Below are positions 8,870 to 16,654 of a stretch of DNA of 64,000 nt, piece after piece. Where the stretch lies: positions 2,356,001-2,420,000 of the forward strand of contig CBDCOU010000003.1 in assembly GCA_965219935.1 (NCBI GenBank). Direction: 5' to 3'. The notes under the pieces are model-generated. The model was not told where the DNA came from and did not search any database. It saw only the letters and a list, made by a program, of their open reading frames with translations. Every line of letters begins with the position of its first letter. The first letter of the stretch is position 1. The translations under genes were made by a program, and so were the position numbers. The stretch is from Bin34 sp965219935. Its GTDB lineage: Bacteria > Chloroflexota > Anaerolineae > Caldilineales > Caldilineaceae.

Positions 8870-9814
8870 TCAGTGGAGGGAATGAGGGTCGAACGCATCG
8901 CGCAAGCCGTCACCCAGGAAATTCACACACAGGACGGTGATCAGAATCATGACGCCGGGGAACAGGGCAATCCAGGGAGCATTCAGCAGATAGGCCTGGG
9001 CCCGGTTGAGCATGCTGCCCCAGGTTGCCGTCGGAGGCTGGATGCCCAACCCCAGAAAGCTCAGGGACGCCTCGAAAATGATGGCCCGGCCCACATCCAG
9101 GGTCGCGGCCACCACGACGGGCGCCAGCGTATTGGGAACGATGTGGCGCACCAATATGCGCCCTGCCTGACAGCCCAGCGAACGGGCGGCCAGCACGAAG
9201 TCCTGCTCCTTGAGCGACAGGACCTGGGCCCGCACGATGCGGCTGGTGGGCATCCAGGACAGCATGCCAATGACCAAGGTGATGAAGGCGATATTGCCCA
9301 CGCCAATGTGATCTCCCAGGACACGGGTCAGGACGATCAGGATGAAGAGCGTGGGAATGCTCAGCAGGGCATCGGTGATGCGCATGAGGATGTTGTCGAT
9401 CCATCCCGTGTTGTAGCCCGTCACCGTCCCTACCGTAATGCCGATGACCACGCTGATACAGGCAGCCAGAAGACCGATGCGCAGGGAGATCTGGCCCCCG
9501 AACAGGGTGCGCAGGAACATGTCGCGTCCCACATCGTCCGTGCCGAAGGGATGTTCCCATGAAGGTGCGCTGCGCATGGCCTGGACATCGATGAGATTCG
9601 CTTCGTCCTCGGACACGAAGAGGGAAACCCCAAAGCTGGTCACCACCATGAACAGAAGCACGACCAGGCTGATCATGGCCGGTCGATGGCGGACAAAGCG
9701 CCGCCAAAAACTTGACCACAGGGTCTCGGCCGGACGCACCAGGGCCCCGGACGCTCCCAAGTTGGTCATGGGTACCGCGTCCCGCTCTTTGGAATCGTTG
9801 CCGGATACGGTCAT
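8870..9814 (-). CDS. ABC transporter permease, DppC/OppC-like
   Basis: The inner-membrane channel subunit of a peptide-type importer, 314 residues. About six hydrophobic segments begin near residue 42 (MISLVVLLFMVVTSF). The EAA loop that contacts the ATPase is seen as EASLSFLGLGIQPPTATWG near residue 265. The N-terminal 35 residues are polar and cytoplasmic, as usual for DppC. It overlaps the upstream DppB-like gene by ATGA, so the two are translationally coupled. The two ATPase genes normally found with DppB/C are not in this window. Confidence 0.93.
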   Translation of the reverse strand: MTVSGNDSKERDAVPMTNLGASGALVRPAETLWSSFWRRFVRHRPAMISLVVLLFMVVTSFGVSLFVSEDEANLIDVQAMRSAPSWEHPFGTDDVGRDMFLRTLFGGQISLRIGLLAACISVVIGITVGTVTGYNTGWIDNILMRITDALLSIPTLFILIVLTRVLGDHIGVGNIAFITLVIGMLSWMPTSRIVRAQVLSLKEQDFVLAARSLGCQAGRILVRHIVPNTLAPVVVAATLDVGRAIIFEASLSFLGLGIQPPTATWGSMLNRAQAYLLNAPWIALFPGVMILITVLCVNFLGDGLRDAFDPHSLH

Positions 9815-10776
9815 GAGTAGCTAATCCGCGGATCCACGACCGCATAGAAGATGTCGGCAATCAGATTGAACAACACCGTCATGACAGCCACAAACAGCAT
9901 GATGGCCATCAACACGGGAATGTCGGTTCGTTCCGCCGCGGACCAGAACAGGCGGCCCACGCCGGGCCAGGCGAATATGGACTCAATGACAATGGTGCCG
10001 GAGAGAAAATTGGGCAGATCCAACCCCACGAGCGTGATCAGGGGCAGGAGGACATTCTTCAGGATGTGGCGAAAGAGGACCGTGCGGCTCCGGAGGCCCT
10101 TGGCGGATGCCGTACGGACATAGTCCAGCTGCAGCTGTTCCAGGATGGACGAGCGGATATAGCGCACGTAACGGGCACAAACCACCACCGACAGGGTGAC
10201 GGCCGGCAGGATCACATGGCGCGAAACCTCGGCCAGCGTCTTGCCCTCGCTGAGGTCGTACATCCCTCCCACCGGCAGGGAGGGCAGGCCCCAGGTCTTC
10301 AGGCGCACGGCAAAGAGATAAATCAACATCAGGCCCAGCCAGAAGCTGGGGGTGGCAATCCCCAGGAAGCTCAGGGCCGTCACCGAGTAATCGAACAGCG
10401 AGTACTGGCGCACCGCGGTCAGGATGCCCAGGATCAGGGCCACCACCAGGATGAGCGCATAGGACACCGCGAAGAGAATCAGGGTGTTGGGGAGGCGCTC
10501 CAGGAACATGTCCACCACACTCTCCCGCGTGAAGTAGGAGGTGCCCCAGTTGCCGGTGACCATGTTCTTGAGCCAGTTCAGGTACTGGATGGGAACAGGT
10601 TGATCCAGTCCGTACTTGGCCTTGAGGCGGGCGATGTCGTCCGACGTGAGCGACGCGTCCACGGTGTAGGCCGCCAGGGGGTCGCCGGTGGCCTGGATAC
10701 TCAGGAAGACGATGAAGGAAATCAGGAACAGGAGGGGAATCGCCTGTATTACCCGCTTGAGAATGTAGGTTCTCAT
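9811..10776 (-). CDS. ABC transporter permease, DppB/OppB-like
   Basis: A 321-residue partner permease with the characteristic start MRTYILKRVIQAIPLLF and the periplasmic loop with DQPVPIQYLNWL...GNWGTSY. The EAA-type motif is seen near LPNFLSGTIVIESIFAWPGVGRL. It is the first gene of the minus-strand run that continues through DppC, the M20-like protein, the beta-lactamase-like protein and the amidohydrolase. No binding-protein or ATPase gene precedes it within reach; the binding protein at 1-1659 is on the other strand. Confidence 0.93.
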   Translation of the reverse strand: MRTYILKRVIQAIPLLFLISFIVFLSIQATGDPLAAYTVDASLTSDDIARLKAKYGLDQPVPIQYLNWLKNMVTGNWGTSYFTRESVVDMFLERLPNTLILFAVSYALILVVALILGILTAVRQYSLFDYSVTALSFLGIATPSFWLGLMLIYLFAVRLKTWGLPSLPVGGMYDLSEGKTLAEVSRHVILPAVTLSVVVCARYVRYIRSSILEQLQLDYVRTASAKGLRSRTVLFRHILKNVLLPLITLVGLDLPNFLSGTIVIESIFAWPGVGRLFWSAAERTDIPVLMAIMLFVAVMTVLFNLIADIFYAVVDPRISYS

Positions 10777-11352
10777 GGTTTCAAAAAGACGATGCCCCGC
10801 CCGGGCGAAAAGAGAAGGTGTGACGAATACCGAATTCTAGAGGATCACAGACAGGCACCCTAACAGGGATCGGGCCCTGGGCATCTTGTTCAACCCCAGG
10901 CCCTTCTCCCGGAGTGCCTGCCGGAGGAAGTCCGAAACCCGGTGGACCGGTGGACCATCATCCCGACCATATCGCACGCTCCGTTTCAGCCTCCTCCGTC
11001 CATGACTCACCGCGAGCTGTGCAACGATGCATGCAAGGCCCTGCACTGCCTGCTGTGCCAGAATCCCAGTGGTAGGACGCCCCGATGATCTGCGTCTCTC
11101 CTGCACGGAGTCCTGCACGTTGTGCGCACAAACGTCCCTTGGCTCGATCTGCTGTCCCGCTTCGGTCACTGGAACCGCGTCTGTCGCCACTGGTGCCAGG
11201 CCGGAAGCTGGGAGAGCCTGCCAACGGCCATCACCATCGAACGGGCGGACCTGAACCGGATGCATCCGGCTTCGACACCTATGTGCGCCCATGTCCGCGC
11301 GGCCGGCGCGCCACGAGGTCCATGGTGACCAGGAAGGGCAGGCGCAGGGCCG
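10777..11352. other. Gene-free stretch upstream of the permease operon
   Basis: The operon promoter should lie near 10777-10850, but no convincing -35/-10 pair is visible. Open frames on both strands look like chance products of GC-rich DNA. The right end runs into an insertion-sequence remnant. Confidence 0.45.
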
Positions 11353-11640
11353 TTGTCGGCAGGATTCCGTCCCGGCCAGGTGCTGGTGAACCGGGGGGAC
11401 GATGCCGACGCGCGGCACTGCCGCCCTGTTCCACAATGCGGTAAATCAGTGATTCCAGGGCGATGCCACAGCCGGGTGCTAATCGACCTCGACCGGGATC
11501 TGTACCGCACGCGCAACGTGATAGAGCGGAGCATCAGTTGATTCAAGCAGGACCAACGTATCGCCACCCGCTACGAGAAGACCGCCGCCAGCTACCCGGG
11601 CGTGAGGTGCATAGCCGTCCGCCAGTAGCTGCGCAACCCC
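11353..11640 (+). pseudogene. Remnant of an IS5-family transposase (C-terminal part)
   Basis: Read in one frame through in-frame stops, this encodes VIPGR...DLDRDLYRTRNVIERSIS (stop) FKQDQRIATRYEKTAASY. That matches the conserved IS5 C-terminal pattern in which the catalytic Glu sits in RNxIERxFxRLKxxRRIATRYDKTAxxY. The TGA lies at 11539-11541 and a second stop ends the match. No terminal repeats are left. It is a dead fragment next to the DUF6932 gene. Confidence 0.75.
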
Positions 11641-11686
11641 TTCGTGGCCAGTGGCCACACACCCCAGCAACAGTCAGGACGGGTTT

Positions 11687-12127
11687 ATGCTGCCTTCGTT
11701 TAGAGAGGATGGAACGTTGCCGCCCGGTATTCACTGGGCAGTCTGGGACGAGGTTGTGGTCAGGTTCGGTTACAACACACACAGACAGAGGCAGTTGCAA
11801 GGGCTGGAAGAAGCTCTACAGAACCTGAAAGCTGCAGGTTGTCGGACTATCTACCTCAACGGAAGCTTCGTTACATCCAAGCCTGAGCCTGACGACTATG
11901 ATGCCTGTTGGGAACCTGAAGGCGTTGACCTTGAGAACCTAGATCCCGTCCTGTTGACCTTTGACTCCGGGCGAGTGACACAAAAACGCAAGTACATGGG
12001 GGAATTGTTTCCGTCGAGTGTTCGGGCGGATCCAGATGGGCGAACCTACTTGGACTGGTTTCAGGTTGACAAAAGCACCGAAATGCCAAAAGGTATAGTA
12101 GGCGTAGATTTGAGGAGGTTCCCATGA
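11687..12127 (+). CDS. DUF6932 family protein, nucleotidyltransferase-like, probable toxin-antitoxin or defence component
   Basis: A 146-residue protein starting at the ATG at 11687 (MLPSF...), the position where family members begin. A polar 12-codon upstream extension is possible but unlikely. Family-like blocks are LPPGIHWAVWDEV, AGCRTIYLNGSFVTSKPEPDDYD and YLDWFQVDKSTEMPKGIVGV. The GSFVTSKPEPDDYD segment resembles the GSx10DxD core of nucleotidyltransferases of the MNT/AbiEii kind, so transfer of a nucleotide is a reasonable inference. It overlaps the next small gene by ATGA. In other genomes the partner is usually a DNA-binding antitoxin-like protein, so this is read as half of a two-gene stress or defence module. 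Confidence 0.78.
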   Translation: MLPSFREDGTLPPGIHWAVWDEVVVRFGYNTHRQRQLQGLEEALQNLKAAGCRTIYLNGSFVTSKPEPDDYDACWEPEGVDLENLDPVLLTFDSGRVTQKRKYMGELFPSSVRADPDGRTYLDWFQVDKSTEMPKGIVGVDLRRFP

Positions 12128-12396
12128 TCCAGGATGAGCGCCAGTACCAGATCACCAAGAAGTGGGAGAACAGGTTTGCCCAAGACCTTGAGACGCGCCG
12201 CCGGCGCAATGCGGAGGGTACCGATGAACACCCCCTGCTTGCCCGGGCCCATGAAGACGCTCTGGCCAGTCAATTGGCCGACCTGCAGGCCGACCTGCAC
12301 GAGTACGAACGTCGTTCAGCCTTCACGCCCAACAAGCCTGAACCCAAAAGGGCAAGTGTCGACGAGCGTTCTCATATGCCTGTGGCGAGCGATTGA
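12124..12396 (+). CDS. Partner of the DUF6932 protein, truncated antitoxin-like protein
   Basis: A 90-residue protein whose first 60 residues (MIQDERQYQITKKWENRF...HPLLARAHEDALASQLADLQADLHEYE) match the N-terminal helical part of small proteins that normally continue into an Xre-type helix-turn-helix. Here the sequence after residue 62 (RRSAFTPNKPEP...) is unrelated and soon stops, so the DNA-binding half seems lost through a junction with old IS630 debris downstream. It overlaps the DUF6932 gene by 4 bp. The pair may be inactive as a regulated module. Confidence 0.65.
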   Translation: MIQDERQYQITKKWENRFAQDLETRRRRNAEGTDEHPLLARAHEDALASQLADLQADLHEYERRSAFTPNKPEPKRASVDERSHMPVASD

Positions 12397-13193
12397 CAAA
12401 CACCGCAGGATGCCCCTGCCGCTTCTCTGCGGACCTGCTTCTGCTGAACTTGAACAACGCTCGGCTGAACAGCACTGGCGGCCGTGATGAACCGCCTGTA
12501 CCCCGTACCCAACATAGAACTCCATAGCAACCGCGTGGGCAGCACGTAGGCAATCCACCATAACCCCAATTGATAGAGCGACTTGAGTTGTCTGGAGACA
12601 GGGCCTCCTGCAACCAGATCCCAGCCGTACAAACAGCGTACCCGCGCCGGGTCGGCCTGCCAAGTCTCCAAGAGCACCTCCAAGACGGGTACCCAGTGGC
12701 CTCCGGCCCCGTCCCAGACCTAGCCATCAATGTAAGGACTTCGGTCCAGTCCCCTATACGGGCCATCACCTTCCCACCCATGTCTCCTGCCTGGCCCACC
12801 ACAACCGGCCCATCAGGGGATTGAGAGCGGCTGCCAGACAGGTATAGGACTAGCCCATCGGGACCCTCTGCACCACCTCCGCCTCCTGTTCCGGTATCAA
12901 AGAAGGGCTTGTTCACCCCGCCCTACCGGCCTGCCCGCACTGCGGCCAAGCCTTCCTCCCAGTACCATTTCAACCACATTTGGCTCGTACCCCGCATGGG
13001 ACACGGAAAGACAATCACCGGATCGGACGGCATGTCCCTGAATTTGGGATATCAACGGCGCAGGCAGCTTGCAGCGTAGCGTGGCTGTCCGCATTGGCCA
13101 TCATAGATGTATTCGTTCGCCAGCACATCGCGCGTTGGCCTATGCTTAGGGACATCCTGCCTGCCGTCTGTGTACCCCCACGGTTAATCGCGT
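12397..13193. other. Eroded accessory DNA without an intact gene
   Basis: It contains one recognisable transposase scrap (12603-12683). The rest shows only chance open frames on both strands, with no motif or ribosome-binding site supporting a gene. Confidence 0.45.
12603..12683 (-). pseudogene. Fragment of an IS630-type transposase C-terminus
   Basis: Read on the minus strand it gives MEVLLETWQADPARVRCLYGW, the conserved IS630 ending in which LxAWxADPxRVRxLCGWxWIRxAL is expected. A second copy of this ending is at 37994-38263. Similarity stops right after GW. Very short relic, with no ends visible. Confidence 0.6.
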
Positions 13194-13475
13194 ATGTCCG
13201 GACAGCGTCAAATCATCATGATCCTCTACCTGTCCAACTCCGCCCTGGACAGCGATGTCAGGGGCTGGACCATCTATGACGGGACTGGCCAAACCTACCC
13301 CACCACCGGGGACAGCGACACGCCGCCGTATCCCACGGGTCTGGCGGCGATGCAGGACGGCTGGCGCGTGATCCAGATGCCCCAGCTGATCCCCCCGGAC
13401 AAGGATCTGGAATACACGACGTCCTTCTTCAAGTTCGAGTATGTTTTCGAGAAGATTGTGGAGGTGGAAGCATGA
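13194..13475 (+). CDS. Small conserved protein coupled to a PhyH-family oxygenase
   Basis: A protein of up to 93 residues with no signal peptide or membrane segment. A second in-frame ATG at 13218 (MILYLSNSALDSDVRGW) may be the true start, because the first 8 codons look unstructured and neither start has a strong ribosome-binding site. The body YDGTGQTYPTTGDSDTPPYPT...DGWRVIQMP is ordered and well composed. It overlaps the next gene by ATGA, so the two products are made together. I do not recognise a domain; a role as partner or accessory of the oxygenase is inference from the overlap. Confidence 0.75.
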   Translation: MSGQRQIIMILYLSNSALDSDVRGWTIYDGTGQTYPTTGDSDTPPYPTGLAAMQDGWRVIQMPQLIPPDKDLEYTTSFFKFEYVFEKIVEVEA

Positions 13476-14356
13476 CAACCGCGACCGTGAGCCCCGAACT
13501 GTTGCTGACCACAAACCAGATGGCGTCGTTTGCCGCACGCGGCTTCCTGCGCTTCGACAATTTGGTGCCCGACGACCTCAACCGACGCGTCATGGACACC
13601 TTCGATGCCGGACCGGTTGCGCGCCCGCCCGCGGGCCTGCCGCTGTCCGAGGTCTATGCACCCGGATCACCGCTGGACGATCTGATGCACCTGCCGAAAA
13701 TCCAGGGCATTGTCCAAAGCCTGGTCGGTCCGGATCCGATGTTCGATCACCACGCTGTCCACATCCGCCAGCCCAACGAGGGCCGGGCCCAGGGTCTGCA
13801 CGGAGACGCCATCATCGACACCCGGATGCACTTCGACATCCAGTTGATGTACTTCCCCCACGACATACCGCTGGAAATGGGCGGCACCCTCCTGCTGCCC
13901 GGCAGCCAGTTCCGCCGCATCAACGAATCGGACATCGCCCGCTACCAGAACTTCATGGGGCAGATTCCCATGGTGTGCGAGGCAGGCACTGTGCTGGCCC
14001 TCCACCACGGGATTTGGCACTGCGGGCGCCGCAACCAGACAGACCGGGTCCGCTACATGTTCAAGATCCGGCTGAACCCCAGGGTGCGCCAGCATCGGCT
14101 TTGGAACACCGGTGACCTGGACGACCAGATGCAGGCCGATCCGGTGACCAACCTGGAAGCCAGGAACCGGACGGACGAGAACATCTACTCCATCCTCTCC
14201 CGGCCCGAGCCGTGGTACGAGTTCCCGGTGGGCCGCCTGGAGATTGTGAACCGGGTCAAGTTTTGGCGGTTCCTGACCGGCAACCACACCTTCGATCTCA
14301 GCTACTGGCTCACCCGGTTGGAGAACGAACCCGAGAATCTGGCCTTGGCCGCCTGA
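13472..14356 (+). CDS. Phytanoyl-CoA dioxygenase (PhyH) family, Fe(II)/2-oxoglutarate oxygenase
   Basis: A 294-residue double-stranded beta-helix oxygenase, expected to hydroxylate a small organic substrate using iron and 2-oxoglutarate. The metal triad is visible: HxD in LHGDAIID (near residue 110) and the distal His in ALHHGIWHCGRRNQTDRVRYMFK (near residue 175), with the Arg that binds 2-oxoglutarate shortly after (DRVRYMFK). N-terminal residues FAARGFLRFDNLVPDDLNRRV are typical of PhyH proteins. The preceding small gene overlaps it by 4 bp. The substrate cannot be deduced; no pathway genes adjoin. Confidence 0.9.
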   Translation: MTTATVSPELLLTTNQMASFAARGFLRFDNLVPDDLNRRVMDTFDAGPVARPPAGLPLSEVYAPGSPLDDLMHLPKIQGIVQSLVGPDPMFDHHAVHIRQPNEGRAQGLHGDAIIDTRMHFDIQLMYFPHDIPLEMGGTLLLPGSQFRRINESDIARYQNFMGQIPMVCEAGTVLALHHGIWHCGRRNQTDRVRYMFKIRLNPRVRQHRLWNTGDLDDQMQADPVTNLEARNRTDENIYSILSRPEPWYEFPVGRLEIVNRVKFWRFLTGNHTFDLSYWLTRLENEPENLALAA

Positions 14357-14458
14357 AGTCGACGACCCAAGGAGCCGGAAATTTGGTTCGTCCAGATGTC
14401 CGTGGCAACGGGCAACGTTGACGACGATTCAACCAGACAAGACACGGAGGTCTCGAAG

Positions 14459-16180
14459 ATGAAAAGGTTAGGTTTGTCCTTGGCGGTATTCTTGGCAATG
14501 GGAGCCTTCATGGTGGCCTGTGACGCGGAATTTACCGCCGCTCCTCCGGAGGTGGAGCAAACGGTTGAAGATGCCAGTGCGGCCGGAAACGAAACGGGAG
14601 GCTGGGAAGTGTGGTTGTCCGATCAATCGGACAGTGCCGGCATCAGTGCCGACAATCCGGCCGGAACCTATGGGAGTCGCATTGTCATTTACGAAAGCAG
14701 TGACATTCTCGCTGCTCCTCCGGGTTGGTATGCCGAAGACGATCCGGAGTACGGGCCAACTGTTATCGAAGCCGCCGATGTGTTCCCGTCCGCTTTCGAA
14801 GAACTCGGAGTGCATGTGCGACGCCTTCACGGCATGTTGCCACAGCCCTCGAACCACCGGTACATGAGCGCCAACTTTTTTGGTCCGGGCGCGGGACTGG
14901 TGGGCATCATCGATGCCGAAGGACAATGCGAGCCGCTGGCCGATGGCCTCCGGAAATGCAAGCCGATTCAAGGCAATCCGGAGGAAGCTGTGAAGCTGGG
15001 CAAGGCCCTGTTTCGCACCACCGGCCCGGAAGGCTCATCGCCTTCGAATCACATGTCCTTCTTCACGCCGGACGGCACCAAGTTGATCGTGGCCAATCTT
15101 GGGGCCAAGTTGCTGGAACGCATCGATTACGATGCGGAGTCCGACACCTTCACGTTCAACAAGGCCGCCACGCTCGATCTGGTGGGCGGCCGGGATCTGA
15201 CCGCCATGGAAGCTCAAGCCGATGCGACTCTGCCTGACGGCGGTGTGAGCGGCGAGTATGCCAATTTCCAGTCGACAACCACCCCAAGCGGCGCGCTCAA
15301 GGAAGGTCCGGGGCGGGCCAACAACGTCGTGGTGTGTCCCATAGTCGGCAGTAACAACCGGCACGCCTATGTCACGTTCGGCGGCGGCGGATTGTTCGTG
15401 GTCGATATTACAACCGAGCCAATGTCCATCGTGGCGGAATACACCAACGACGTCATCAGCGTTGCCGGGTGTGGCGGTGTGGAAGGAAGAGGCTTCATGC
15501 ACCTGAACGCGGGAGTCTCGGCGAGCCCCGCGGGTGCGGATGACTCAACGTTCATCATGTACCGTCTGCCGCTTGACTACCCCGATGGCGCAAACCCGCA
15601 TACGACCCCGAACGTACCTCCGGTGGTGAAATTCCACGAAGAGAAGGTACTGGAGATCACCGACGAAACAGAGTTGTCCAAGCGCCGGGATGCGCACGGT
15701 GCTGCCGTCTCCGTGGATGGCCGGTATCTGTATCAGTTTGATCGGATCCAAAACAATGCGGAGGTGTTTGATCTGGACAAGGTGATCAACGACCCCGACG
15801 CGACGCTGGAAGAGCAGGCAGCAGCGCGCGTAGGCACTTTGGATCTCACGGGAACAGGATATTGTGTCGGCGAGGGGGAGCCCTTCGTCAACATGCAGGA
15901 CGAAGGGTATGAATTCAATGATGATCCCGCGCCCGACCTCGTGGATATTTCCCCCGATGGCCGAATGCTTGTTGTCTCCTTCAGGGGAGCAAACCCTATA
16001 ACTGTGAAACACGCCGGTTTGGGCAGTTGTCCCGGGTTTGGGGTGGTGACTCTCTCAGGCGACGGGGGATCAACCGGCACACTGACCCATGTATTCCGAA
16101 CCTTCCTACCGGACGCGACGGGTACCAGGAATCTGAGCGACATTCACGCGGCGGCTGTTCGAATCAAGTCAAAGGACTAA
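14459..16180 (+). CDS. Secreted lipoprotein, probable beta-propeller, unknown function
   Basis: A 573-residue protein starting at the ATG at 14459, which has a GGAGG about 8 bases upstream; the earlier in-frame ATG at 14396 lacks a signal peptide and is rejected. The signal peptide MKRLGLSLAVFLAMGAFMVAC ends in lipobox MVAC (Cys 21). The mature chain repeats blade-like strands such as HMSFFTPDGTKLIVANL, HAYVTFGGGGLFVVDI, GAAVSVDGRYLYQFD and LVDISPDGRMLVVSF, which resemble YVTN/lactonase-type propellers. Several Cys (CEPL, CKP, CPIV, CGG, CVGE, CPG) suggest disulfides. It is anchored outside the membrane. No ligand can be named. Confidence 0.85.
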   Translation: MKRLGLSLAVFLAMGAFMVACDAEFTAAPPEVEQTVEDASAAGNETGGWEVWLSDQSDSAGISADNPAGTYGSRIVIYESSDILAAPPGWYAEDDPEYGPTVIEAADVFPSAFEELGVHVRRLHGMLPQPSNHRYMSANFFGPGAGLVGIIDAEGQCEPLADGLRKCKPIQGNPEEAVKLGKALFRTTGPEGSSPSNHMSFFTPDGTKLIVANLGAKLLERIDYDAESDTFTFNKAATLDLVGGRDLTAMEAQADATLPDGGVSGEYANFQSTTTPSGALKEGPGRANNVVVCPIVGSNNRHAYVTFGGGGLFVVDITTEPMSIVAEYTNDVISVAGCGGVEGRGFMHLNAGVSASPAGADDSTFIMYRLPLDYPDGANPHTTPNVPPVVKFHEEKVLEITDETELSKRRDAHGAAVSVDGRYLYQFDRIQNNAEVFDLDKVINDPDATLEEQAAARVGTLDLTGTGYCVGEGEPFVNMQDEGYEFNDDPAPDLVDISPDGRMLVVSFRGANPITVKHAGLGSCPGFGVVTLSGDGGSTGTLTHVFRTFLPDATGTRNLSDIHAAAVRIKSKD

Positions 16181-16654
16181 GTTGACACAACCAACGTCGC
16201 AGACACCAGTTGTGTGTTGAAATGCGGCAAGGCGGCATGCAGGGCATCTTCCAATGTGTCGGTCCTGGTGAATATGCGCCGGGGACCGTCCGGTGCTCGG
16301 CCGGAGGCCTCCCCCGGCAGTTCTAAGGGCTGCCGGGGCCTTGCTCCCGAACGAAAGGGGACGTTGCACTTAGGAAATCAGCGCAGTCCTCAGCACCCGG
16401 GATCCCCGGCGCGATCCGGAGGTTCCGGGTGCTTGGCCACCATTGGAGGACAGCCTGAAGCAGCATTGGGCCGAGCGCAAGGTCAAGTTGTATCGATCCG
16501 GTTGGCGGGTGGGGCCTCCCATTCCCGTATCTGCTCCTGAAAGTCTGACGGCTGGCCCCCGGCAAGGCTCTACATCACGGTTCTCTTCCCAAGATGAAAT
16601 GCCCGTGACTCCTACACTCCGGACATGCCGAGGGCCACTCGAACGAGAATCCAT
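16181..16654. other. Gene-free stretch between convergent lipoprotein and pnkp genes
   Basis: It holds two hairpins: the terminator-like one at 16312-16338 and a long-range 9-bp stem (AGCACCCGG at 16392, CCGGGTGCT at 16425). Otherwise only chance reading frames. Confidence 0.5.
16312..16338. terminator. GC-rich hairpin between convergent genes
   Basis: CCCCGGCAG pairs perfectly with CTGCCGGGG around the 9-base loop TTCTAAGGG. Its place between two convergent genes makes a terminator role plausible, though no T-run follows. Confidence 0.45.

Noticed and set aside
10837..11436. Long minus-strand open frame (199 codons) upstream of the permease operon
   Set aside because: No motif, biased Arg/Pro/Ser composition and no ribosome-binding site; GC-rich chance frame overlapping the IS5 scrap.
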